The translations under genes and the position numbers were made by a program. A model generated the notes under the pieces. It did not search any database and was not told the origin of the DNA. It worked only from the letters and a program-made list of their open reading frames with translations. This document shows, one piece after another, positions 49,011 to 57,080 of a stretch of DNA of 64,000 nucleotides. Each line of letters starts with the position of its first letter. The stretch's first letter is position 1. The DNA lies in NCBI RefSeq assembly GCF_049546785.1, contig NZ_JBMWAN010000007.1, forward strand, positions 25,092 to 89,091. Reading direction: 5' to 3'. This stretch comes from Nitrospira_D sp035465795. Lineage in GTDB: Bacteria; Nitrospirota; Nitrospiria; Nitrospirales; Nitrospiraceae.

Positions 49011-50309
49011 ATGCTGCGGCTCCCTGGTCGTCCGGTTACCTTTCTCCTGACAGGCTTTACCTGGCTCCTGCTTTCGTCGCTGGTCGGCACGGCCATTCTG
49101 GTCGGGCTCGTGCGCGGGACGCCGCTGCCATCCTGGCTGCGCCTGGCCCACACGCATGCGGCCCTGGTCGGCGGCGTCGCGCAAATGATCCTGGGCGGAT
49201 TTCTGGTCTTCATCCCCCCGCTGCTCATGACCGGGCAGAAACGGCGGGACTCCCATCCGCTGCTCTTCCTCGCCATCAACAGCGGCGCGCTCGGGATGGT
49301 GGCGGGGTTCGGATTTCGCAACTACCTGGCGGTCGGCGCGGGCGGACTGCTCGTCGTCGCGTCGTTTCTCTGGGTCGCGCGGGACGCCTGGACTCAGGCC
49401 CGGAAGAGCCTGAACTCGCCGCCCTTGAACCTGTGGTTCTACGCCATCGCCCTCCTCGCCCTCTTCGGCGGGCTCGCCTGCGGGGAAACCATGGCGTTCA
49501 ACCTGACTCAACAGTCCTACGGATATGTCAGGCTGGCCCATATCCATCTCAACATTCTGGGGTTCATCACGCTGGCCATCGTCGGCACGATGCACAACTT
49601 GCTCCCGACCGTGTTGAATGCGCCGCTCTATAGTCCCACCCTCGCGCGCGCAGTGTTGCTCCTGCTGCCGCTGGGGCTCGCGCTCTTGATCGGCGGCTTC
49701 CTGAACTCGTCCGTGATCGTCGAAATGGCGGCAGGCGGCGTGCTGGTGGCCACGGCCGCGCTCTATGCGATCAATCTGTTCCGCACCTGGCTCGCCTCCA
49801 GCCGGAAGGGCAACGCCGCCTCGGATCACTTGCTCATCGGCACCTTTTTTCTGCTGGTCACCCTGGTGCTCGGCATCCTGGTCGCCGCCAACAACCTCTC
49901 CGACCAGCCTGTCATGCCGTTCGGCTCGCTTCACCTGATGGCCTACACGCATATAGCGCTGATCGGCTTTGTGTTCCAGACGATCATCGGGGCGCTCTCG
50001 CATCTCCTCCCGATCACCCTGGCGGTACAACGTGTCCAGAGCAACAAGAAGCGGGGCCCCTATCTTGATCGGCTCACGACCATCATCAACCGCTGGCGAA
50101 CGGTCCAAATCGGGGGGCTCAGCCTGGGGACCATGGGGCTCGCGCTCCTCGCCTCCCTCACCTGGAATATGCCGCTCTCGTCGCTGCCCGTTCAGGTCGC
50201 GACCTGGTCCTGCGTCGGCCTCCTCCTCGGCAGCCTGACACTCTTCTCCGTCAAGCTCGTCGCCCTGCTGAGCACGTCGCCAGAAGAGGAGCAGCCCCAC
50301 ACAACCTGA
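49011..50309 (+). CDS. heme-copper-oxidase-subunit-I-like membrane protein, stand-alone
   Basis: 432 residues with about 11-12 membrane helices. Three similar His motifs stand out: LAHTHAALVGG (His47, His49), LAHIHLNILGF...GTMHNLLPTVL (His177, His179, His195) and AYTHIALIGF...GALSHLLPITL (His314, His331). The second and third motifs look duplicated: H-x-x-L/A-x-G-F, then about 14 residues and H-LLP-x-x-L. It resembles oxidase-subunit-I or NnrS-like haem proteins, but no other oxidase subunit is nearby. Haem binding is plausible, a complete oxygen-reducing site is not shown. Confidence 0.7.
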   Translation: MLRLPGRPVTFLLTGFTWLLLSSLVGTAILVGLVRGTPLPSWLRLAHTHAALVGGVAQMILGGFLVFIPPLLMTGQKRRDSHPLLFLAINSGALGMVAGFGFRNYLAVGAGGLLVVASFLWVARDAWTQARKSLNSPPLNLWFYAIALLALFGGLACGETMAFNLTQQSYGYVRLAHIHLNILGFITLAIVGTMHNLLPTVLNAPLYSPTLARAVLLLLPLGLALLIGGFLNSSVIVEMAAGGVLVATAALYAINLFRTWLASSRKGNAASDHLLIGTFFLLVTLVLGILVAANNLSDQPVMPFGSLHLMAYTHIALIGFVFQTIIGALSHLLPITLAVQRVQSNKKRGPYLDRLTTIINRWRTVQIGGLSLGTMGLALLASLTWNMPLSSLPVQVATWSCVGLLLGSLTLFSVKLVALLSTSPEEEQPHTT

Positions 50310-50353
50310 GGAGCCTCCACAACCACGGCCACCACTCTGATAAAATCTCCCTT

Positions 50354-51121
50354 ATGACGGAACAGACGCTTTCCTTCATCGATCTGCAAGGGCATCGCGT
50401 CGCATCGGTTCTCACGGCCCCGGACGTCGGCACCGATCGCATCGCGGTGTTCTGCCACGGTTTTCTCTCCGGGAAACGCAGCACCACGAACACAACCCTG
50501 AGCCGTCTGCTGGATGCTCGGGGCGTTGCGACGTTCGCGTTCGACTTCTTCGGACAGGGCGAGAGTGACGGTCCGTTTGAGGCCCTCACCACCACGCAGG
50601 CGGTCGGCCAGGCCATGGCCGCGCTCGATCTCGTCCGGCAAAAAGGATTCACCAGAGTCGGCCTGATGGGGTCCAGCTTCGGCGGCCTCGTCGCCATTCT
50701 CGCCGCCGCGCAGCGACAGGATCTGGCCTGCCTGGCCCTCAAGTGTCCGGTCGTCGACTTCGCCGAAGAGCTCCGGCTGTCATTCGGCGAACAGGAACTG
50801 GCCCGCTGGAAGGACACCGACACCATCCCCAATATCATGGGCGGACCCGATCGCATCCGGCTCCGGTATGCTTTTTATGACGACTGCCTGCGGCAGATCG
50901 CCTACGGACCGGCCCGGACCATCACGGCCCCGACGCTGATCGTCCAGGGAGATCAGGATGAATGCGTCCCCCTGCACCAGAGCCGGGACCTCTACGACGC
51001 CCTCCAAGCGCCCAAACGATTGGAACTGTTGCCGGGCGCCGATCATCAATTCACAAAGGCGGAAGACTTCCGCCGGATGACCACCCTCATCGCGGACTGG
51101 CTCTCCTCCTATCTGACATGA
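50354..51121 (+). CDS. alpha/beta hydrolase (cytosolic)
   Basis: 255 residues, no signal peptide. Core of the fold: DRIAVFCHGFLSGKRST, FAFDFFGQGESDGPFEAL, VGLMGSSFGGLVAILAAA with the nucleophile Ser, APTLIVQGDQDECVPLHQS with the acid and LELLPGADHQFTKAEDF with the His. It is of the esterase/feruloyl-esterase-like size. The stop overlaps the next gene as ATGA. Substrate unknown. Confidence 0.88.
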   Translation: MTEQTLSFIDLQGHRVASVLTAPDVGTDRIAVFCHGFLSGKRSTTNTTLSRLLDARGVATFAFDFFGQGESDGPFEALTTTQAVGQAMAALDLVRQKGFTRVGLMGSSFGGLVAILAAAQRQDLACLALKCPVVDFAEELRLSFGEQELARWKDTDTIPNIMGGPDRIRLRYAFYDDCLRQIAYGPARTITAPTLIVQGDQDECVPLHQSRDLYDALQAPKRLELLPGADHQFTKAEDFRRMTTLIADWLSSYLT

Positions 51122-51570
51122 TTACGGCAGAAGCCCGACGCAGTACCCTGCTGACGCTCTATCCCCTCTTCAAAGCAGAAGTCTACCGCCGCCGTCAGGA
51201 GATGATGCGCTGGACGGCCTTCGGATCAGCGGGGCTTATCGCGATGCTCGTCGCGCTCACCTTGAACCAGCACAAAGACCGGCTCACGTCGGTTGAAACC
51301 CTGCTCGTCGGTCTCGCAAGCCTGATCTGGTGTGGATTATCCTGCGCGCTGATCCGGCAGCAGCAGCACCGCCATCGGCAGGCCAAGCAAGTGCTGATTC
51401 ACCTGGAACAGGCGCTGGAGCTCTACGAACAAGGCATCTTCATGGAGAATCGGACGCTGTATCCGGAAGCCTGGACCAGCGACTGGATGAGCGACCGGAC
51501 GGGGATACTCTACTTCACCACACTGGGCTCGTTGACCGTCATATTCCTGATCGCCCTACTCATGGCGTAG
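51118..51570 (+). CDS. two-helix membrane protein of unknown function
   Basis: 150 residues starting at the ATG of an ATGA overlap with the hydrolase gene. Helices at about residues 31-50 (WTAFGSAGLIAMLVALTL) and 60-80 (LLVGLASLIWCGLSCALI), with a charged helical stretch and a final hydrophobic segment (GSLTVIFLIALLMA). Translational coupling links it to the hydrolase. I do not recognise the family. Confidence 0.72.
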   Translation: MITAEARRSTLLTLYPLFKAEVYRRRQEMMRWTAFGSAGLIAMLVALTLNQHKDRLTSVETLLVGLASLIWCGLSCALIRQQQHRHRQAKQVLIHLEQALELYEQGIFMENRTLYPEAWTSDWMSDRTGILYFTTLGSLTVIFLIALLMA

Positions 51571-51580
51571 CAAGCGGCCG

Positions 51581-52456
51581 TCACGACTTCACACAGCGGA
51601 AGCCCGTATAACTATTTTTTGTGTCCGGCGGCAGTTTGAATCGCCCGTAGGCCAGCAGATATTTCGGCAGGTCCGACCAGGACCCGCCGCGCAGCACTTT
51701 GAATTGGCCTTGCTCCGGCCCTTGGGGGTTCCGCTCCGGTGAGCCGTCATAATAGTGCGTCGCGTACCAGTCCTGCACCCACTCCCACACATTGCCCGCC
51801 ATATTGAACAGGCCGTACGGACTCCGGCCCATCTCATACGACTGCACCGGCATCAGCACCTGGCTGTAGCTGAACCTCGCCCCCAGGGCGAAATTGGCCA
51901 GATCCTTATCGGGCGCCTTATTGCCCCAGGGATACAGCCGCCCGTCCGTTCCCCTGGCCGCCTTCTCCCACTCGGCTTCGGTCGGTAAACGTTTGCCCTT
52001 CCAGCGGCAATAGCCGTCGGCATCGTGCCAATCCACGCCAATGACCGGTCTATCACTATGCTGCGCCAGGTTCACCGTCTCCCACAGCCAGGGGGCCGGG
52101 CGACCGGTCGCAGCGAGAAATCCCGCGTACTGGGCCGTCGTGACCTCGTGCAGATCCATGAAGAAGACCGGCAGCCAGACCTGATGCATGGGCCGCTCAT
52201 CCTCAAGCGCCTGCGTCCCGTCCGATCCCATGGCGAACGGTCCTTCAGGAATCTCAACCATCAGCATTTCGGCGGGGGCCAGTTGTTCCAGAGCCTGTGA
52301 TCGCCTCAGCCGGTCAAGCTGCGCCTCGCTACAAGGGACCGTACCGGACAGGAACAGAAGAATGCTCAAAAAGGCCATCCAACGCGGCCGCAGGCGAGAG
52401 AAAACCTGAGGCGTAGCCTCTGGGCTACGTTGAGGATTTTGTCGAGACGAGAACAA
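51581..52456 (-). CDS. exported SUMF1/formylglycine-generating-enzyme-fold protein
   Basis: 291 residues. Hydrophobic N-terminus (WMAFLSILLFLSGTVPCSE) gives a signal. FGE-sulfatase fold: MVEIPEGPFAMGSDG, MHQVWLPVFFMDLHEVTTAQYAGFLAA, PVIGVDWHDADGYCRWKGKRLPTEAEWEKAARG, YPWGN, NMAGNVWEWVQDWY, VLRGGSWSDL and TGFRC. The paired active-site cysteines of true formylglycine-generating enzymes near the C-terminus are not visible, so it is probably a non-catalytic or different-function member. Start TTG at 52456; ATG at 52378 is an alternative. Confidence 0.85.
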   Translation of the reverse strand: MFSSRQNPQRSPEATPQVFSRLRPRWMAFLSILLFLSGTVPCSEAQLDRLRRSQALEQLAPAEMLMVEIPEGPFAMGSDGTQALEDERPMHQVWLPVFFMDLHEVTTAQYAGFLAATGRPAPWLWETVNLAQHSDRPVIGVDWHDADGYCRWKGKRLPTEAEWEKAARGTDGRLYPWGNKAPDKDLANFALGARFSYSQVLMPVQSYEMGRSPYGLFNMAGNVWEWVQDWYATHYYDGSPERNPQGPEQGQFKVLRGGSWSDLPKYLLAYGRFKLPPDTKNSYTGFRCVKS

Positions 52457-52483
52457 AGTTGGGGGCCTTTTTCAGCATTTTTC

Positions 52484-53146
52484 TCAATGGATGATGCCGC
52501 CAACCACCCAATGCCGATCATCCGGCACATCGATCAGCAGCCTGGTCAGATTCATCTGGGCTAATTGTGCGGCGATTTCGTCTTCGGTAAACGCGGCCAA
52601 TAGAGAATTGTAGAAATCGCGCCGCAGAATATCCGGTGCATCCTTTGCGTACTGATCGACGATGGCTTGCGCTGCCTGCGGTGACTCCGGCCTCAAGAGG
52701 TCCATGACCAGGACCGGTGAGCCGGGCTTCACGATCAAGCGCAGCTTGTGCCAGAACTGGAGGGGATTCGGAATGTGATGCAGCAGGCTGTTGGACACCG
52801 CCGCATCGGCCTGATTCACACCGGCCAGATCCTGGAACCGCTCGCAGCGCACCCGCACCCGGTCGGACAACCCGGCTTGCTGAATCGTCCGCTCGGCCAG
52901 TTGCACCATCGGAGCCGACGCATCCACCCCGGTAATGCGGCACTCGGGGAGCGCCAGGGCCAGCCGCACGGGAATATCTCCCGGCCCGCAACCCAGATCA
53001 AAGATGTGTCCTTGCGTACAGTCAGGAAAGTACTCGCGAAACCGATCGACGAATCCCTGGTTTTCCGCCGAGAAATCCGCCTCCGCATAGGCCGTGGCCT
53101 GCAGCGGATCGTCCATGAGTTCCGGCTCCAAAATGCGCGACATCAT
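52484..53146 (-). CDS. class I SAM-dependent methyltransferase
   Basis: 220 residues with GAGG 7 bases before the ATG at 53146. SAM-binding motif I in GHIFDLGCGPGDIPVRLALAL, then CRITGVDASAPMVQLAER (motif with the acidic residue), ADAAVSNSLLHHIPNPLQFWHKLRLI and VLVMDLLRPES. The substrate is not evident; ubiquinone/menaquinone-type methyltransferases are among the relatives. It shares the minus strand with the SUMF1-like gene downstream, with 27 bases between. Confidence 0.88.
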   Translation of the reverse strand: MMSRILEPELMDDPLQATAYAEADFSAENQGFVDRFREYFPDCTQGHIFDLGCGPGDIPVRLALALPECRITGVDASAPMVQLAERTIQQAGLSDRVRVRCERFQDLAGVNQADAAVSNSLLHHIPNPLQFWHKLRLIVKPGSPVLVMDLLRPESPQAAQAIVDQYAKDAPDILRRDFYNSLLAAFTEDEIAAQLAQMNLTRLLIDVPDDRHWVVGGIIH

Positions 53147-53272
53147 TTCAGCACCTCACAAGCGCAGATGACCGCTGGCGTATCGCCAACAGGCAAGAGA
53201 AATTGAAGCAGGCCTCGGTGCAGCGGTTGGGCCATAGGCTATCCGCCACCGGCCATCTGCGCTGCTATCTGC

Positions 53273-53301
53273 TTGACCAAGCTCCATCAGCTTGCTATAC
53301 A
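53273..53301 (+). promoter_or_regulatory. candidate sigma-70 promoter of the HU gene
   Basis: TTGACC (53273-53278) and TATACA (53296-53301) with a 17-base spacer, a close match to the housekeeping consensus. The predicted start is about 45 bases before the HU GTG codon. Confidence 0.6.
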
Positions 53302-53355
53302 AGCGCCTGCAGGCGTTTCCCGTCACGTTCATACCCACAACGAAAGGGGAATCTC

Positions 53356-53628
53356 GTGAACAAACAGGACCTCATCGAAGCCATCGCCAAACATGCCGAC
53401 CTTTCAAAAGCCTCAGCAACCAGAGCGTTGGAAGGGGCATTGTCGGCGATTAAGACCAGCCTGAAGAAAAAACAAAACGTGTCGCTGGTCGGATTCGGCA
53501 CGTTCAAAGTCGGCAGCCGCGCCGCCCGCACCGGTCGCAACCCCCGTACCGGCAAAGCAATCAAGATCAAAGCCGCCAAGATTCCGAAATTCAAACCCGG
53601 CAAAGCGCTGAAGGACTCCGTCAACTAA
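53356..53628 (+). CDS. hup: HU-family DNA-binding protein
   Basis: 90 residues, exactly HU length. NKQDLIEAIAKHADLSKASATRALEGALSAI, VSLVGFGTFKV, ARTGRNPRTGKAIKI and FKPGKALKDSVN are hallmark segments, including the beta-arm RTGRNPRTG that grips DNA. The start is GTG at 53356 with AAAGGGGA upstream. It bends and organises DNA. Its stand-alone promoter lies at 53273-53301. Confidence 0.97.
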   Translation: MNKQDLIEAIAKHADLSKASATRALEGALSAIKTSLKKKQNVSLVGFGTFKVGSRAARTGRNPRTGKAIKIKAAKIPKFKPGKALKDSVN

Positions 53629-53657
53629 CACATGCCCTCCACGGTCGAGGCCGAGCG

Positions 53658-54179
53658 CTAGGGGGCCCCGCGCTTGGCCTTCGCCTTGACCGTCCCCGCT
53701 TCTATCGTCACCTGATCTCCCGCTCTGACCACGCCCTCCCGCAGCACCCTGGCGTAGACGCGGCTCCAACCGGGATGATGCTTCTGTGAGATTCGCTTGA
53801 ACTCCCCGTCACGAAACCACCGGGCATTGTGACCGCAGGGAACGGTGTAGCTCGTCACTTCAAGTCGAAGGTCAGGACCGATCGCCAACCGCACCCCGGG
53901 CCTGATCTGCGCCCAATCCAACCCCGCGAGCGTCAGATTCTCTCCTGACGAGCCCGGTTCAATCGCATGGCCTTCCTCCTGCAGCCGTTCGATCAGATCG
54001 AGCGAGAACAGACAGACGGCGCGGTCGGCTCCCCCGTGAAATTTTAAATTGCGCTGCCGGTCTCCCTCGACACCCCGCTCCGTCACGCGGCCTTCGAGTA
54101 CCGGCTTCTTCGGCACCCCACCATCGGACACACTGACCTGATGCACATGGGGATAGGGCGGTCGTCCTGCGGGACTCAT
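53658..54179 (-). CDS. MOSC domain protein (YiiM-like)
   Basis: 173 residues from the ATG of an ATGA overlap with the prmA stop. MOSC fold: VHQVSVSDGGVPKKPV, DRQRNLKFHGGADRAVCLFSLDLIERLQEEGH, PGSSGENLTLAGLDWAQIRPGVRLAIG and TSYTVPCGHNARWF with the conserved Cys, and HPGWSRVYARVLREGVVRAGD. MOSC domains bind molybdenum cofactor or carry sulfur; YiiM-type proteins reduce N-hydroxylated compounds. It is coupled to prmA. Confidence 0.9.
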   Translation of the reverse strand: MSPAGRPPYPHVHQVSVSDGGVPKKPVLEGRVTERGVEGDRQRNLKFHGGADRAVCLFSLDLIERLQEEGHAIEPGSSGENLTLAGLDWAQIRPGVRLAIGPDLRLEVTSYTVPCGHNARWFRDGEFKRISQKHHPGWSRVYARVLREGVVRAGDQVTIEAGTVKAKAKRGAP

Positions 54180-55054
54180 CCACCGATTCCTTCGCAGGAT
54201 TCTGCCCTCAACAATTCCAACGCCACCCACCCGTCCTGCTCCCGCCGACCGGCCGGATAGAGCCCCAGCGCAGAGTAGCGCCCCACCACTTCGGCTTCTT
54301 GATCGACCAGCACGCCCGAAAACAGCAACCGCGCCCCCTCCGCACCATAGGCGGCCAGTTCATCCGCCAACAGCAGGAGCGTGTGTCGATCGAGATTAGC
54401 CAGCACCAGATCGGGCCGAACTCGTCCGGCCAGGTCTTGAAGTGTCCCGCAGATCAATTCCAACTCGGGACCGAACCGGTTCTCCCGCGCATAATCGCGC
54501 GCGCAGTCCACCGCCACGGGATCATTCTCGACACCCACAGCCGACCGCGCCCCCAGCCGCAACGCGGCCATGGCCAGAATCCCGCTGCCCGCTCCGACAT
54601 CGAGCACCGTTTCGCCCCCGCGGATCAGGTCCTCCAGCCATTCGAGCAACATGCGCGTCGTCGCATGGTGGCCGGTGCCGAACGCCTGTTTAGGGTCCAG
54701 GATGATCTCAAACTGATCCGGCTCGAGCGCGACCGGTTCCCAACTCGGGCGAATCACGATCCGCCGCCCCACATGCAATGGTTTCACCGACTGCGCCCAC
54801 TGACGATTCCAATCCTGGTGCGGCAGGTCGCCGACTTGTACGGCCCCGCTGCTCCGCCCGGACGGATCGAGTCGATCGAGCGCCGCGCGGACCTGTCCCA
54901 ACTGCTCCCCGCTCCAATGGTCGCGAGACCAATAGAGATGGGTCACCCCCTGATCCTCCCAGGCGCCCTGCACATGCGGATCGCCCAGCAACCCGAGCAA
55001 TTCCCCGGGATCGATCGCAGTATGAATGCTGACGTCTACCCAATCCTGCGTCAT
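54176..55054 (-). CDS. prmA: ribosomal protein L11 methyltransferase
   Basis: Trimethylates lysines and the N-terminus of ribosomal protein L11. 292 residues from the ATG at 55054, with AGAGGGG upstream; the longer frame to the right is antisense noise. FGTGHHATTRMLLEWLED is the PrmA-specific lead-in, GETVLDVGAGSGILAMAALRLGARSAVGVENDPVAV the SAM site, PDLVLANLDRHTLLLL the catalytic region and GARLLFSGVLVDQ the strand after it. It overlaps the MOSC gene. Confidence 0.93.
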   Translation of the reverse strand: MTQDWVDVSIHTAIDPGELLGLLGDPHVQGAWEDQGVTHLYWSRDHWSGEQLGQVRAALDRLDPSGRSSGAVQVGDLPHQDWNRQWAQSVKPLHVGRRIVIRPSWEPVALEPDQFEIILDPKQAFGTGHHATTRMLLEWLEDLIRGGETVLDVGAGSGILAMAALRLGARSAVGVENDPVAVDCARDYARENRFGPELELICGTLQDLAGRVRPDLVLANLDRHTLLLLADELAAYGAEGARLLFSGVLVDQEAEVVGRYSALGLYPAGRREQDGWVALELLRAESCEGIGG

Positions 55055-55099
55055 GGCCCCTCTTTCACAATCAATTGACGAGCACGAGCCCTTCCCAGT

Positions 55100-56947
55100 A
55101 TGGTCGGTCTCATCGTGAAGACCGGCCATGCACCTCTCCAACGCGAACGCACACTCACCGGCCTGCTGCGGCGGGGCGAACGCCTGCATCAGCAGGGAAC
55201 ACAAGCCAGCGCAAGACTGTCCCGGTGGCGCGGGGTGCTGTTTCTGATCGGACTGCTGGTGACGGTCAGCCTCTACCGGCTCGGAGAATACGCGGCCGGT
55301 AACTGGTCGCTCGTCCTGTTCCTCATCGGATTTCTGACGATCGCCGCGTATCATAACAGGCTCGAACAGCGGATTCATCGGCTTGGTTTGTGGACCGGTG
55401 TGAAACGCGCCCATCTCACTCGTTTACGCCTCGAATGGCAGGCACTCCCTCCCTGCCGCCCCGTGTCCGCCGAAGGACACCTCTACGCCAGAGACATCGA
55501 CCTGCTTGGCCCGCATTCCCTCATGCACCTGCTCGATACATCGACCTCAACCCAGGGCCGCGAACGTCTCGCCTCCTGGTTGCTGGAACAGCCCCCGGCG
55601 GAACAGGCCTGGAACAACCGGCAACGCCTCGTCCGTGAACTTGCCCGGCTCGCCATCTTCCGGGATCGCCTCACGGTCGAAGCCCTGCGGATGGGCGAAG
55701 CGGAGATCAACGGGCAGCGGATTGCCGCGGTCCTGCAGCATCACGTGCACCTCCCCTATCTTCACATCCTGCTGCCCGTCCAAGCCCTGCTGGCCGTCAC
55801 CACGCTGGGGCTCGGTTTCGCCGCCTTGCTCAATCTCCTGCCGGCCTATTGGATGCTGTCATTCGGGCTGTATGCCCTGATTTTTTTGCAGACCGACCAG
55901 GGAGAGGAATTGCTCGAACATGCCGTCGGCCTCCATCATGAAGTCGAGAAACTGGGGACGGTGCTGCTGTTCCTGGAGCAGCGTGCCCGGAAGCCCGGAT
56001 CGGCACTCGGTGAAACCTGTCGCGCCCTCGCAGCACCCGGCACCGCTCCGTCGGCGCTGACTCGCCACCTCGCGCAAGTCCTCCATGGAGTCAGCGTGAA
56101 GGCCCATCCGCTCGTCCACCTGGCCTTGAATGCGCTCTGTCCATGGGATCTCTTCTTCACGTTCCGTCTGCAGCAGTTCCAGCATCGGCTGCAGGCGCTG
56201 CTCCCGCTGTGGCTGGATGGCCTTGCCGAAGTCGAAGCCGCCTCGGCGCTGGCGACCTTTGCCTATCTGCACCCGTCCTACACCTGGCCGACCCCGGTAA
56301 AGACCGTGAGGCTCTCAGGCACGGAGCTCGGCCACCCCCTGATCCAGCCCGGCCACCGTGTGACCAACAGCGTCACCCTCACGGGCCTCGGCACGATCCA
56401 TCTGGTGACCGGCTCGAACATGTCCGGCAAGAGCACCTTTCTTCGAACCATCGGCATCAACCTCTGCCTCGCCCAGGCCGGCGCACCGGTGTGCGCCGCG
56501 CACTTCGAGTGGACCTGGAGCCGCCTCGTCTGCTGCATTCGCGTGGACGACTCCCTGGACGCGGGGCTCTCGTTCTTCTATGCCGAGGTGAAGCGTCTGA
56601 AAACAATTCTGACGGCGACCGAAGAGAAAGCGGCCCCGCCGGCGCTGTTCCTGATCGACGAGATTTTCAAGGGCACGAACAACCGGGAACGGCTCATCGG
56701 GAGCCGGGCGTACATCGAAGGGTTGGCAAGAGGCAACGGGTACGGGCTGGTAACCACCCACGACCTGGAACTCACCGACCTGGAACAATCGATTCCCGGG
56801 CTCACGAACAGCCACTTTCAGGAAACCGTCTCCGCCGGGACGCTCGAATTCGATTACACCCTCCGCCCGGGCCCCTGCCCGACGACGAACGCCCTGCGGA
56901 TTATGGAGTTGGAGGGGTTGCCGACCCGCCCTCCGTTGAATCCCTGA
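55100..56947 (+). CDS. membrane-anchored MutS-family ATPase
   Basis: 615 residues. Two N-terminal helices (GVLFLIGLLVTVSLYRL at about 45-61 and SLVLFLIGFLTIAAYH at about 69-84) and a further hydrophobic pair around 230-265 place it in a membrane. The C-terminus is a MutS ATPase: Walker A TGSNMSGKSTFLRTIG at about 436-450, DDSLDAGLSFFYAEVKRL, Walker B LFLIDEIFKGTNNRER around 513-528, and THDLELTDLE. Mismatch-binding domain I is absent. Relatives are listed as MutS-like or MutS2-like membrane proteins; a function in DNA repair is unlikely to be certain. Confidence 0.87.
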   Translation: MVGLIVKTGHAPLQRERTLTGLLRRGERLHQQGTQASARLSRWRGVLFLIGLLVTVSLYRLGEYAAGNWSLVLFLIGFLTIAAYHNRLEQRIHRLGLWTGVKRAHLTRLRLEWQALPPCRPVSAEGHLYARDIDLLGPHSLMHLLDTSTSTQGRERLASWLLEQPPAEQAWNNRQRLVRELARLAIFRDRLTVEALRMGEAEINGQRIAAVLQHHVHLPYLHILLPVQALLAVTTLGLGFAALLNLLPAYWMLSFGLYALIFLQTDQGEELLEHAVGLHHEVEKLGTVLLFLEQRARKPGSALGETCRALAAPGTAPSALTRHLAQVLHGVSVKAHPLVHLALNALCPWDLFFTFRLQQFQHRLQALLPLWLDGLAEVEAASALATFAYLHPSYTWPTPVKTVRLSGTELGHPLIQPGHRVTNSVTLTGLGTIHLVTGSNMSGKSTFLRTIGINLCLAQAGAPVCAAHFEWTWSRLVCCIRVDDSLDAGLSFFYAEVKRLKTILTATEEKAAPPALFLIDEIFKGTNNRERLIGSRAYIEGLARGNGYGLVTTHDLELTDLEQSIPGLTNSHFQETVSAGTLEFDYTLRPGPCPTTNALRIMELEGLPTRPPLNP

Positions 56948-57080
56948 TCACGGGACCGCCCCCCGGATCATTGCCGCCCGCGCGACTCACCGCATTGTCA
57001 CAAGCCACGTTTTCTTTGACCTTCTCCTGGACCTCCTCCATAGTTATGCGGACATCTGCCACTTACCCAGACGCTGTCAC

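Noticed and set aside
48165..50300. Long minus-strand open frame opposite thiD and the oxidase-like gene (711 codons)
   Set aside because: Its composition is that of an antisense reading (Arg/Gly/Glu/Gln-rich) and the plus-strand genes are clearly recognisable.
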